This document shows positions 1 through 7,328 of a DNA stretch of 27,693 bases, in pieces. The translations under genes and the position numbers were made by a program. Under the pieces are notes generated by a model. The model saw nothing but the letters and a program-made list of their open reading frames with translations, ran no database searches and was not told the DNA's origin. How positions within the stretch are numbered: position 1 is the stretch's first letter; the number at the start of each line of letters is the position of its first letter. The DNA is taken from positions 1 to 27,693 of the forward strand of contig CAAECY010000157.1 in assembly GCA_900754475.1 (NCBI GenBank), written 5' to 3'. This DNA comes from an uncultured Sutterella sp. (GTDB lineage Bacteria; Pseudomonadota; Gammaproteobacteria; Burkholderiales; Burkholderiaceae_F).

Positions 1-26
1 CAAGTTTTTCAGTCTTCGTACTCATA

Positions 27-40
27 GGTACAATTGTACC
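27..40. repeat. 14-bp perfect palindrome
   Basis: GGTACAATTGTACC reads the same on both strands. It lies in AT-rich DNA just beyond the stop codon of the truncated sulfatase fragment. The symmetry resembles a dimeric repressor operator, but no promoter or gene that it would control is visible inside the window, so its role is unknown. Confidence 0.4.
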
Positions 41-67
41 ACAATTTCGACGAAATGTCACTAAAAT

Positions 68-730
68 CTAAGCCGCGTTAATAATACCGGCAATCGTCGT
101 TTCCAGGACACCGTCAACCAAAACATTGGGTTTCACATGTCCTTGTCCGCGATCTTTATCGTAGGTGTTTGCAGGAGCAATGCCTCGGTTGGTCAGTTGC
201 GAGGAGGGGAGACCTCGACCGAACTGAAATTGACCGCGCTTCATCAAGAGCGGTCGAATGTCTGCATTGCCGCCGGTATCATCTCCCATGCCCTCCGGGC
301 CAATAATCCGTACGGAAGCTTTGTCTGAAGCATATTCGATATATGCACTCGCGCCACCGGTGTGATCGCCATGTGCGTGTGTATAAACGATCGCTTTGAC
401 AGGAAGCTTGACGCCACTGGCTGCCCTTAATGCATCCATGGCATTTTTAGCAGATTTCGGCCCCATCAGAGAATCGATCATAACGACACCGTCCGATCCA
501 ACAATCATCGAGGTCGTAGCTCCGTGGAACCCAACGGCAGTATAAACATTGTCGGCTACTTTGACGACATGCGGCTTGTCGAAGTGATGATCTTGAGAAC
601 GGATGATTTCGAGTGCCTTTTCAGGAGTCGTGAGCGTGCTCGCCGACACAGCACCAATCACGCCGAGTGGAACGAGCATCCCGAAAAGGAAATTGAAGGA
701 ACGGATATATTCAACCATTTTAGTAACCAT
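68..730 (-). pseudogene. Truncated SdsA-type alkyl sulfatase / metallo-beta-lactamase-fold hydrolase, N-terminal fragment
   Basis: This is a 220-residue reading frame starting at ATG 730 (a TTG lies one codon upstream; neither has a good Shine-Dalgarno). Residues about 10-32 form a hydrophobic export signal ending near SAST. The metal-binding motif HAHGDH is intact at about residues 118-123, followed by TGGASAY. The segment FGRGLP and the block around KPNVLVDG and ETTIAGI resemble Zn-dependent alkyl/aryl sulfatases of the SdsA/YjcS group. Those enzymes are about 650 residues long. After TIAGI they continue into the rest of the metal site, a dimerisation domain and an SCP2-like domain. Here the frame stops at TAG two codons after that point, so later ligands and both C-terminal domains are absent. 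Base composition is clearly more AT-rich than the rest of the window, which suggests horizontal origin followed by truncation. The family call is by motif recognition and inactivity is inferred. Confidence 0.65.
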
Positions 731-946
731 CAATGGTGAAACAACGTATCGGACATTGCCAATGTCTCATGCGAAGTTCGGGCACGGTACCGAGGCGGCA
801 TTGTGGAAACGGCACGCGAAATCATACCTTCCCGACATCGCCGCCGATGTACGATGGCAACCCAACGACGAAAGTCGAGCGGCGGCATCGGAAGGAATGG
901 GGAAATGTTAAGTTGAAGTCTTCCTGCATCACCAACCGCTTCCCCC

Positions 947-984
947 AAAAATCCCTGTTGGGACGCCTCTCGATTCAGGGCGTC
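947..984 (-). terminator. Weak terminator after the Sel1-repeat gene
   Basis: On the minus strand, CCCTG and CAGGG (976-980 with 953-957) can pair and are followed by ATTTTT. A competing inner stem, GACGCC with GGCGTC, overlaps it. The stop codon lies inside the hairpin. From here to 730 (about 240 bases) I see no gene. Confidence 0.35.
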
Positions 985-1727
985 GGATGATCTTCAAGCG
1001 ATTTGAGACCTTCGTAGATCGCGTCGAGCGTGAGCGTTTCGGCGCGCTTCAGGTCCTCGGCCGAGAGGTTGCCTTTGAGAATGCGCGCATCCGCGGCGGC
1101 GTTGCGGTCGGGCTGCACGTTCTTGTCGGCGGGCGCGGCCGCAGCATTGAAGAGGACGAGCGCGGCGACGCGGTCGTGTTCGATCCCGTCGCCCGAGAGA
1201 AGGAGGTTCGCCAGAGCAACCTGCGCTTCGGGGTAGCCGCGCATGGCCGCGCGCCGGTACCACTTGGCGGCTTCAAGCGCGTCCTTCGGCTTCCCGTTTC
1301 CGTAGAGGTAGTAGTCGCCCACGTTCTTCTCACCGACGGGACTTCCTTGTTTGGCGGCCTGGAGGTCCCAGACGTAAGCCTGCGGCATGTGAACGCGCAC
1401 GCCCAACCCCTGACGGAAGACGTTCCCGAGCGCGAGCTGGCACTCGACGTCCCCGAGGTAGGCGCCCTTTTCCCACCAGTAGACGGCGGTCAGGCGCTCC
1501 GGCCCCTTGCGGCCCAAGCCCTTGAAGTACATTTCGCCGAGGTAATACATGGCTCGGGCGTCGTCCTTCGTGGCGAGGCTCTCGAATTCCTTCTGAGCGA
1601 CGTCGAACTTCTGGTTGCGAACGGCCTGAATGCCCTCTTCGATGCCGGCATAGGCCGCAGGGGCGGCAAGCATCGTCGAGAGGGCCGCGGCGGCCCCGAG
1701 CGCGGAAAGCGACGGAAAGCGAATCAT
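975..1727 (-). CDS. Exported Sel1-repeat (TPR-like) protein
   Basis: The product is a 250-residue protein. The start at ATG 1727 is chosen because AGAGAGA lies just upstream and the next residues form a signal peptide (MIRFPSLSALGAAAALS, cleavage near AYA-G). The frame also runs 27 codons further upstream without a likely start. The mature protein is alpha-helical and carries about four Sel1-like repeats. Examples are the blocks beginning ARAMYYLGEMYFKGLG, VECQLALGNVFRQGLG, VGEKNVGDYYLYGNG and PEAQVALANLLLSGDG, each with the Ala/Gly/Leu spacing of the family. Sel1 repeats are protein-protein interaction scaffolds, and exported ones in proteobacteria often act in envelope or stress functions. 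The specific partner cannot be read from sequence. The gene stands alone between yihY and foreign-looking DNA. Confidence 0.85.
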   Translation of the reverse strand: MIRFPSLSALGAAAALSTMLAAPAAYAGIEEGIQAVRNQKFDVAQKEFESLATKDDARAMYYLGEMYFKGLGRKGPERLTAVYWWEKGAYLGDVECQLALGNVFRQGLGVRVHMPQAYVWDLQAAKQGSPVGEKNVGDYYLYGNGKPKDALEAAKWYRRAAMRGYPEAQVALANLLLSGDGIEHDRVAALVLFNAAAAPADKNVQPDRNAAADARILKGNLSAEDLKRAETLTLDAIYEGLKSLEDHPTP

Positions 1728-1893
1728 GGGTGTCTCTCTTTTTTCGGGTGGTGAAGTCCGTTCGGGCGCTCGGCCGGTCGGTCCGAACGGGTCGGCGCCA
1801 TCAAGCAAACCGAACGCACGGAACGGACGAAATCTCGGGCGGGGGTCCTTGGGTCGGGCCCCCGTGACCGATTCACTCTAGCACCCGTTTCTT

Positions 1894-1951
1894 AAGCGAA
1901 GCCTACTGTGCGATCGTGCCGGGAGAGACTTTCGACAGCGTGGCTTCGCTT
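1894..1951. repeat. Inverted repeat between yihY and the Sel1 gene
   Basis: Perfect 10-bp arms AAGCGAAGCC (1894-1903) and GGCTTCGCTT (1942-1951) are separated by 38 bases, immediately 3' of yihY on the minus strand. There is no U-run, so this could be a weak or Rho-assisted transcript end rather than a classical terminator. Confidence 0.4.
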
Positions 1952-1961
1952 CGCGCGCGGC

Positions 1962-3329
1962 TTATGCTCGGCTCGGCGGGAGGTCGGCCGATTGGGCGTC
2001 GGAGGTAGAAGAGGAATCGACGGCAGCTTCGCCTTCGGGTCGACGTTCAAGGCTCACCCCCTCGATCAGAGCCGACAACGGGGTTTCGAGCGTATGCTCC
2101 CGCGTCCAGGTGTCGTACCACTCGCAGAGCATCCCCTCGCCTTTTTTGGGCTGCGCCGACTCGGGACGAACGAGCGTGTTGTGGGGGTCGACGAGAAGCG
2201 CGTAGAAGGCTTCGCGCAGGGTTTTCGTTTCGGGGTCGGCAAGAAGCGCCCAGGCGGGCGTCAGGCGCCTGCGGCCCGTGGCGAGTTCTCCGACGTAGCC
2301 CGCGTCGGCAAGGCGCGAGAGGATCCGGCTCACGGCCTCGGGGTACGAGTCGACCCGGTCCGCGAGCTCTTCGACGCCGAGCGAGGACCTCCCCGCCGCG
2401 CGCTCCGCCGTCAAAACGCGAAGGAGCGCCACCCCCGTCAGGAAGTCGTTCCCGGTGCGGTAGGAGTCCGCGTAGCGGCCCGAGGTGAGAAGCGGAATCG
2501 TCGCCGTGACGGCCGCGCCCGAGAAAACGAGGATCCAGTTGACGTAGAGCCAGAGAAGGAAAACGGGGAAGGCGACGAACGCGCCGTAGAGGGTCGAGAG
2601 GGTTCCCGCGGTCACGTAGACTTCAAAGCCCTGTTTGACGATCTGCCCCACGACCGCAACCGACATCCCGCCCGTCAGAGCGTGCGACATCGGGACGTGG
2701 CAGTTGGGAACGAGCTTGTAAAGAAGCGCGTAGCCCAGCCCTTGAAGAAGCATCTGAAAGAGAGCGAGCACCCACGTCGGAAAGAGCGAAACGCCCGCAT
2801 CCTCCCCGAAGGCGAGCTTGAGCATCTGGCCCGAAAGCGTAAGCGACAACGTGATCGCGAGCGGCGCAAGCGTCAGAAGCGCCCAGTAGATGACCGCCCG
2901 CTGCGACCACGGGCGCATCGTGCGCACCTTGAAGATGCGGTTCACGGTCACGAAGAATTTGTCGATCAAGAGGAGCGCCGTCACCGACAAGCCCCCGATG
3001 CCGAAGGCTCCGAGCCCCGTGGCCTGTTGACTGAAAGCGTGCAGGTACTTCACCACCACTTCGCTGTATTCGAGCGGCAGAAAGCTTGTGAGAACGGCCT
3101 CTTCGAGCGCCTTGCGGCTCGATTCGAAACTCGGAAACGCCGCGAAGACCGCGAGCGACACCGCAAGGAGCGGCACGAGCGAAAGGAGCGTTGCGAGCGT
3201 CATCGAGGAGGCGACTTCCTGGAGTTGCGTATCGCGCATGCGGTGCGCCGCAAACGAAAGCGCCTGTCGGCCGAGGTCGAAAAGGCGGTGCGAGCGCACG
3301 GCCTCCTGAACGGATCGGGGAAGAGCCAC
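1962..3329 (-). CDS. yihY: YihY/BrkB-family inner membrane protein
   Basis: The product is a 455-residue membrane protein. The start is GTG 3329, supported by AAAGGA eight bases upstream. It has about six transmembrane segments in residues 40-285, with the family's N-terminal helix ending ASSMTLATLLSLVPLLAV and the central block around YWALLTLAPL and YGAFVAFPVFLLWLYVNW. Residues about 300-370 form a cytoplasmic winged-helix-like segment (LGVEELADRV, YVGELATGRRRLTPA), as in other beta-proteobacterial members. A Ser/Ala-rich tail of about 20 residues follows. The family was once mis-assigned as RNase BN; the true function is unknown (a membrane permeability or transport role has been suggested). 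The protein is longer than the roughly 290-residue E. coli homologue because of the winged-helix extension. It appears monocistronic. Confidence 0.9.
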   Translation of the reverse strand: MALPRSVQEAVRSHRLFDLGRQALSFAAHRMRDTQLQEVASSMTLATLLSLVPLLAVSLAVFAAFPSFESSRKALEEAVLTSFLPLEYSEVVVKYLHAFSQQATGLGAFGIGGLSVTALLLIDKFFVTVNRIFKVRTMRPWSQRAVIYWALLTLAPLAITLSLTLSGQMLKLAFGEDAGVSLFPTWVLALFQMLLQGLGYALLYKLVPNCHVPMSHALTGGMSVAVVGQIVKQGFEVYVTAGTLSTLYGAFVAFPVFLLWLYVNWILVFSGAAVTATIPLLTSGRYADSYRTGNDFLTGVALLRVLTAERAAGRSSLGVEELADRVDSYPEAVSRILSRLADAGYVGELATGRRRLTPAWALLADPETKTLREAFYALLVDPHNTLVRPESAQPKKGEGMLCEWYDTWTREHTLETPLSALIEGVSLERRPEGEAAVDSSSTSDAQSADLPPSRA

Positions 3330-3479
3330 GGGGGAAATCCTTTGAAAAATTTCTCGAAATATCGCGGCTCTCAGTATAGCGGGAGCGGTTCGCGGGGCCG
3401 CATGCGCCCGTACCGACCCCGCGGTTTTTCCCGACGATCTTTCGGGATGATTTACGGGCGCGACCGAACGACCGGAACG

Positions 3480-3517
3480 AAAAAACCGCAGCCCTTCCGA
3501 AAGGAAGCGACTGCGGT
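3480..3517 (-). terminator. Intrinsic terminator of dba-dsbI
   Basis: On the minus strand ACCGCAG (3511-3517) pairs with CTGCGGT (3485-3491). An inner TTCC/GGAA stem lies between them, and a run of six T follows on that strand. It lies about 80 bases after the dsbI stop. Confidence 0.85.
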
Positions 3518-3598
3518 CGGGGCATCGGGTGTTCGAGGCGGGGGAGGTTCGGGCGCGGGCCTTTCCCTTCCCCCTCGAACGCTCTCTGCGGCGAAGGA

Positions 3599-5140
3599 TT
3601 ACTTCGCGTAGCCGAGCGTCACGATGCGGTTCGTGTCGAGCACTTCGAAGCCGTCGGCCGTCTTCACGAGGCCGCGGATGTCGGAGAGTTCGGCGGGAAG
3701 AGCCTGAACGTCGACAACGGCTTCCTTCGCAAGGTCGATCGTCACGAGGACGTTGTAGTTCTTCGACACGGCGTAGAGCTTGCCGTCTTCGTAGACCATG
3801 CCGGTCACGTAGAGTTCGCCGAGCGTACGGCCGTCCTTGAGCATCGAAGCTTCGGGGGTGAATTCGCCCGAGAGAACGAAGTCCTTCTGCAGAGCCTTCG
3901 AGATCACGAACGTCTTCTTATCCTTGTTGTCGGGAACCGTGGCCGTGTAGACGTACTTGCCGTCGGTCGCCGAGGAGTGAACGTAGAACATCTTGGCGCG
4001 TTCCGTGCCGATGCGGCCGCGGCCGAAACCGTCCACCGCTTCAACCTGATCGCGACCGGCCGTGAAGTTGGGCCAACCCGTCACGTCGTCGGCTTCGGGG
4101 TTCTTGCGGATCTTGAGGAACGACTTGTTCGTACCCATGAGGACGATCGCGTCGTCGCGGAATTCCGTCATACCCACGATGTCGAGCACGTTCGCGGAGA
4201 ACCAGGGGTCCATGGCGGCGTGGATCGCGGGCTTCAGATCTTCGCCCAAGAACCAGAAGTCGTACTTCGAAGCAACCACGTATTCGCCGCGGATCTTGGC
4301 GATCGTGTTGAGCTTGGCGTCGACGCCTTCGATCGTACGGGTGTTCGTCACGGCAAGCTTGCCGTTGACGGCGAGCGGGCCCTTTTCGGCGTCGTGTTCG
4401 AACGTAAGACCGAGCTTCTTCGCGTTCGGAGCGTAGGCGAAGTCCGGATCCTTCACGTCGCGGCGGCCGAGGAAGTTGATGCCGGCCCACATGCCTTCCC
4501 AGGAAGCGTCCGACCACTTGACGTACTTCGTGTCCCACGAGAAGCGGTACGGATCGCCCTGACCCCAGTTCGGGGGAAGACCCGTCGACCAGAGCGCCTG
4601 GAAAGTGTTCGAGGCGATGATGAAGGCGACGATGCCGAACGCGACCTTGTAGAAAGACGTGAGCGGACGGAAGGGCTTGCCGCGCATTTCGGCGATGAGG
4701 GCGTCAAAGCGCGGGGCGAGGAAGGTCGCGAGGCCGAAGAGCATCACGACGCACCAGAAGACCACTTCGGCCCAGAACTGCGTATGGAGACCGAAGATGT
4801 CGAGACCGAAACCCTGGCCCACGTCGCGGAAGGCATGGTTGCCGAGGTGACGGAAGGAGGAGTAGAGACCGCAGGCGGCCATGACGAGCATCATGGCGAG
4901 GTACTTCGGCTTGAAGCCGTAGCGCACCATGAAGAGAGCGACGACGCCGATGTAAGCCATCTGCTGACGCTGACCCCAGCAGAGCGTGCAGGGGCTGTCG
5001 CCCATGAGGTAGCCGAGGATGAGGTTGGCGATGCCGACCGGGAGGAGAACGATCAGAAGACCGCCCCAGGCGACGATGTCGTAGAAGGTCTTGGCCTTCT
5101 TGATGTCCGTTTCGTTTACGGGCTGCGAGTAGTCCGTCAT
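3599..5140 (-). CDS. dsbI: DsbI: DsbB-like thiol oxidase with C-terminal beta-propeller
   Basis: The product is a 513-residue inner membrane oxidoreductase. The start is ATG 5140 with AAGGTG upstream. Residues 1-185 are DsbB-like with about five transmembrane helices. The first periplasmic loop carries the active-site pair C51-T-L-C54 followed by WGQRQQ, the quinone-side Arg region of DsbB proteins. Residues about 190-513 form a periplasmic repeat domain of the beta-propeller type, the layout known for DsbI of Campylobacter and Helicobacter. DsbI reoxidises a partner DsbA/DsbL-type protein and passes electrons to quinone. Oddly, the second periplasmic loop (about residues 97-120) has no cysteine, and the only other cysteines, C90 and C130, lie in or at the edge of helices 3 and 4. 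The gene follows dba by 15 bases, so the two are cotranscribed. Confidence 0.92.
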   Translation of the reverse strand: MTDYSQPVNETDIKKAKTFYDIVAWGGLLIVLLPVGIANLILGYLMGDSPCTLCWGQRQQMAYIGVVALFMVRYGFKPKYLAMMLVMAACGLYSSFRHLGNHAFRDVGQGFGLDIFGLHTQFWAEVVFWCVVMLFGLATFLAPRFDALIAEMRGKPFRPLTSFYKVAFGIVAFIIASNTFQALWSTGLPPNWGQGDPYRFSWDTKYVKWSDASWEGMWAGINFLGRRDVKDPDFAYAPNAKKLGLTFEHDAEKGPLAVNGKLAVTNTRTIEGVDAKLNTIAKIRGEYVVASKYDFWFLGEDLKPAIHAAMDPWFSANVLDIVGMTEFRDDAIVLMGTNKSFLKIRKNPEADDVTGWPNFTAGRDQVEAVDGFGRGRIGTERAKMFYVHSSATDGKYVYTATVPDNKDKKTFVISKALQKDFVLSGEFTPEASMLKDGRTLGELYVTGMVYEDGKLYAVSKNYNVLVTIDLAKEAVVDVQALPAELSDIRGLVKTADGFEVLDTNRIVTLGYAK

Positions 5141-5155
5141 GCTGTCACCTTAGCC

Positions 5156-5323
5156 TTAGAGATTGAGTTGACCGAGAATGGCCGTCGACACGTGACCGAC
5201 GTACATGAAGACCACCACGGCCCAGCCGCCGACGGTCAGCCACCATGCGAGCTTTTCCTGCTCGGGCTTGAAGACCATCAGAAGGACCGCAACACACAAA
5301 AGAAGAAGCTCTACGAACTCCAT
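5156..5323 (-). CDS. dba: Dba-like small membrane protein (DsbI accessory)
   Basis: The product is a 55-residue protein beginning MEFVELLLLCVAVLLMVFKP and ending STAILGQLNL. The start is ATG 5323, with AGGA seven bases upstream; the stop is TAA at 5156-5158. It has two hydrophobic segments, about residues 3-18 and 26-42, with a short polar turn (KPEQEKLAWW) between them. Its size, hydrophobic layout and position directly before dsbI match Dba, the small protein translationally linked to DsbI in Campylobacter jejuni, where Dba is needed for full DsbI function. The identity rests on synteny, size and topology, since so short a sequence gives little homology signal. The gap to dsbI is 15 bases and carries the dsbI ribosome-binding site. 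Confidence 0.8.
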   Translation of the reverse strand: MEFVELLLLCVAVLLMVFKPEQEKLAWWLTVGGWAVVVFMYVGHVSTAILGQLNL

Positions 5324-5486
5324 GTTGTTTCCTGCTGCTTTGAAAGGTTAATCAGGACACACTTTCAGCAATCGCCCACGTTTTCGGACACATGAGATCG
5401 CCGACGGGTGTAGTCCCAATGGGAGAGGCCCGAATTCTTCCACGATTTGTTGAAGAAGTAAACCTATTTTTACATTTTGTTTCAGG

Positions 5487-5515
5487 ATTATACCCTAATT
5501 CATTTCCCTAGGATT
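5487..5515 (-). promoter_or_regulatory. Candidate promoter of dba-dsbI
   Basis: On the minus strand a perfect TATAAT (5487-5492) sits in an AT-rich stretch about 165 bases upstream of the dba start. The hexamer 17 bases further up is AATCCT, a poor -35, so an activator may be needed. I saw no clear FNR or CRP box. Confidence 0.4.
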
Positions 5516-5559
5516 TACTCGGATTTAATCTCGAACTCCGATCGGTTTCGTCAACCTGC

Positions 5560-5765
5560 CCTATACTCGGGCATCTTGACAAACTTACCCCTTGAAGCCT
5601 GAAAAACGGGCGTTGACGGAGAAGGCGAGACGCTCCTCGGGCGCTTTCCGGGGCGGAGAAACTGTTGCAGTGGGCGATGCCCGGGCCGGTGTCCCAAAAG
5701 GGACACGCACGTTGTTCCCTCCCGACCGAACGGTCCCCTTCGGCCCTCGACGTGCGGCTCGTCGA
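5560..5765. other. Hairpin-rich intergenic segment without a convincing gene
   Basis: This GC-rich segment lies between the dba promoter and the small-RNA promoter and contains several small perfect hairpins. They are GGGC-GAT-GCCC (5672-5682), GTGTCCC-AAAA-GGGACAC (5689-5706) and GACCG-AA-CGGTC (5722-5733). Reading frames exist on both strands but have no ribosome-binding site and no recognisable protein character. A consensus TTGACA at 5576-5581 has no matching -10. The segment may be structured leader or noncoding RNA, or simply GC-rich spacer. Confidence 0.35.
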
Positions 5766-5766
5766 A

Positions 5767-5801
5767 TTTTGTCGACAATTTTCAAAAAAGATTCGACAAA
5801 A
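5767..5801. promoter_or_regulatory. Inverted repeat overlapping the -35 of the small-RNA promoter
   Basis: Perfect 9-bp arms TTTTGTCGA (5767-5775) and TCGACAAAA (5793-5801) are separated by 17 bases of mostly A/T. The right arm covers the -35 hexamer, which fits a repressor operator for the downstream transcript. Confidence 0.5.
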
Positions 5802-5821
5802 CGCCGCGGCTCATGTATGAT
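5793..5821 (+). promoter_or_regulatory. Sigma-70 promoter of the small-RNA unit
   Basis: TCGACA (5793-5798) and TATGAT (5816-5821) are separated by exactly 17 bases. Transcription would start near 5828. No protein gene follows on this strand before the terminator at 5921-5954. Confidence 0.6.
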
Positions 5822-5827
5822 CATGTC

Positions 5828-5954
5828 TTCCTCGACGTGCATGAAAAAGGCGACGCACGTCGGCGGGATACGGAAGCGCGGAAACAAGGCGCCGCGGGGA
5901 TACTTCCGTTATGGGGGAAAAGGGACGATTGTTCACGCAATCGTCCCTTTCTTT
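5828..5954 (+). ncRNA. Candidate structured small RNA, about 127 nt
   Basis: The unit has its own promoter (17-bp spacing) and ends at a very strong intrinsic terminator. Three stems can be drawn in order. The first is CGACGTGC (5833-5840) with GCACGTCG (5855-5862), closing a 14-base A-rich loop. The second is CGGAAG (5871-5876) with CTTCCG (5903-5908), enclosing CGCGG/CCGCG. The third is the 11-bp terminator stem. The A/G-rich stretches in loop 1 and before stem 3 could be pairing or Hfq-type sites. An open frame crosses the region, but it has no ribosome-binding site and runs through the terminator without a stop, so a peptide is unlikely. It does not resemble 4.5S, 6S, tmRNA, RNase P RNA or any riboswitch I recognise. 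It is not followed by a same-strand gene, which argues against a leader. Confidence 0.5.
5921..5954 (+). terminator. Strong intrinsic terminator of the small-RNA unit
   Basis: A perfect 11-bp stem (AGGGACGATTG, 5921-5931, with 5938-5948) closes a six-base loop TTCACG and is followed by TTTCTTT. On the other strand the stem is followed by a shorter T-run, so it may work in both directions. Confidence 0.85.
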
Positions 5955-5985
5955 ATGCGCGTTGCGCGCACGCACCCGGAGCGCG

Positions 5986-6039
5986 AAAAGCAACGAGCCG
6001 ACCGTTCGGCTTCGTGCGTATTCGGTCGGCTCGTTGCTT
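5986..6039 (-). terminator. Long-stem terminator after yddG
   Basis: A perfect 17-bp stem (5988-6004 with 6023-6039; AAGCAACGAGCCGACCG and its complement) has an 18-base loop. On the minus strand it is followed by TTTTCGCG. It starts 25 bases after the yddG stop. Confidence 0.75.
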
Positions 6040-6063
6040 CGGGTTTCGGGTTGAGCGGCTCTC

Positions 6064-7062
6064 TCAGGCTTCGGCGGTCTCCTTGATGTCCGCCTTGATG
6101 CGCGCTTTTTCGCTTGCAGAAGCGCCCTTTTCTTCCCCGGCGGCATCGTCCGACGCCTCGGGGGTCGACCCGCGCGTCGCGTGCCAGCAGACGAGCGACC
6201 CCGTCACGACGAGCGCCACCCCCTTCCAGAAGGAAAGCGTCAGGTCCGCCCCGATCCAGAAGGTCGCAAAGACGCAGGAGAGAACGGGCGTGAAGTAGGA
6301 GGCGATCGCAAGGAGCGTGAGGTTCCCCTTCATCGTGCCGTAGGTCCATGCGGCGTACGCACCGCCCACCGCCATCGCTCCGAGCACGGCCGAGACAACG
6401 CCCTTCCAGCCGATCGTCTGGGGCTCGCCGCCCACTCCGAAAAGCCAGAGCACGAAGAAAATCAGGAAGTCAATGACGAAAATCACGATGACCGGATTTT
6501 CACCGCGCGCCCAGGCGCGGGTCATCGAACAAAAGCCCGCCCAGGCGACGGCCCCGACGAACGCCAAACCGTAGCTCCATGGATTCTTCTGTACGTTTTC
6601 CGCAAAGCTCACGGGGTCGAACCCCGCCTCGCCCGCGAGCACCGTTACGATCCCCGCGATCGTGACGAAGAACCCGGGGACGATCCACCACCGAGCCTTT
6701 TGGCCGTTAAAAAGCACCGCAAAGACCACGGTGAGGCAGGGCCAGAGGTAATTCACCATCCCAACTTCCATGGTTTGGGAGCCCCCGTCCGAGAGCGCGA
6801 GCGAGAGCCCGAAGCAAATCGAGCAGAGGTTCGCGGCGGGAATCCCGAACCAGAGGTACTTCTTCGGGTAGGCGGAAAGCTTCGGGCGCCCGAGGATGAA
6901 AAGGAGAAAGACAACCGAGATCCCGTAGAGGACCATGAGGCCGCGCGCGAGACCGAAGTCTTCGCTGATTCCGCGCACGAGCCCGACGCTCATGCCCCAG
7001 AGGAGCGGCGCCATAAGCCCGGTGAGGGTGGCTTTGCGAAAGGTCGAAGGGTCGGTCGGCAT
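6064..7062 (-). CDS. yddG: YddG-like aromatic amino-acid exporter (DMT superfamily)
   Basis: The product is a 332-residue inner membrane transporter with about ten transmembrane helices. The start is ATG 7062 with GGAG eight bases upstream. The block VGMVNYLWPCLTVVFAVLF near residues 100-118 is the signature of the YddG branch of the drug/metabolite transporter superfamily. The two EamA-type halves are visible, the second beginning near residue 165. The C-terminal tail (from about residue 305) is charged and cytoplasmic. Characterised YddG proteins export aromatic amino acids and some other amino acids. Substrate range here is inferred from family membership only. The gene is followed by its own 17-bp-stem terminator. 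The 266-base gap to iadA upstream suggests a separate promoter, although none is obvious. Confidence 0.88.
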   Translation of the reverse strand: MPTDPSTFRKATLTGLMAPLLWGMSVGLVRGISEDFGLARGLMVLYGISVVFLLFILGRPKLSAYPKKYLWFGIPAANLCSICFGLSLALSDGGSQTMEVGMVNYLWPCLTVVFAVLFNGQKARWWIVPGFFVTIAGIVTVLAGEAGFDPVSFAENVQKNPWSYGLAFVGAVAWAGFCSMTRAWARGENPVIVIFVIDFLIFFVLWLFGVGGEPQTIGWKGVVSAVLGAMAVGGAYAAWTYGTMKGNLTLLAIASYFTPVLSCVFATFWIGADLTLSFWKGVALVVTGSLVCWHATRGSTPEASDDAAGEEKGASASEKARIKADIKETAEA

Positions 7063-7153
7063 CGTGATTCTCCGATACGGTTCGGCGCTGTTCGGCTCTG
7101 TCGGGCGGAGAGTCGCTGCGGGAAAAAGGAACGTGGCATTCCGCTCGGTTGAC

Positions 7154-7171
7154 GAACGACAAGAACGACAA
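7154..7171. repeat. 9-bp tandem duplication
   Basis: GAACGACAA occurs twice in tandem, in the intergenic region upstream of yddG. It is one of several 9-bp-period repeats in this window. Confidence 0.7.
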
Positions 7172-7255
7172 CGATCCGACTCGTCGCCGCCCGAAGTCGG
7201 GCGAGCGCAAGCCGGATCGTCACGGAGCCGCCCGACGATCGAACAAAGATCGGAC

Positions 7256-7302
7256 GAAGGTCGGTCAACTCGATTGAAGGACGGAAACGAAAACCGACCT
7301 TC
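7256..7302. repeat. Inverted repeat after iadA
   Basis: Perfect 9-bp arms GAAGGTCGG (7256-7264) and CCGACCTTC (7294-7302) are separated by 29 bases, about 30 bases after the iadA stop on the minus strand. There is no U-run. It may be a transcript-stabilising or Rho-dependent end. Confidence 0.4.
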
Positions 7303-7328
7303 AAGACGTCAAAAGCGGAATATTGATT

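Noticed and set aside
1908..3611. A 567-codon plus-strand frame opposite yihY
   Set aside because: It is Arg/Glu-rich shadow sequence without a ribosome-binding site. The minus strand has clear membrane helices and a good GTG start.
5600..5740. Possible cobalamin or other known riboswitch
   Set aside because: Hairpins are present but I could not find a B12 box, THI box, FMN, glycine or SAM core, and no suitable gene follows.
5592..6086. Possible basic 164-residue protein across the small-RNA region
   Set aside because: There is no ribosome-binding site, it runs through two strong terminators, and it has no protein-like composition.
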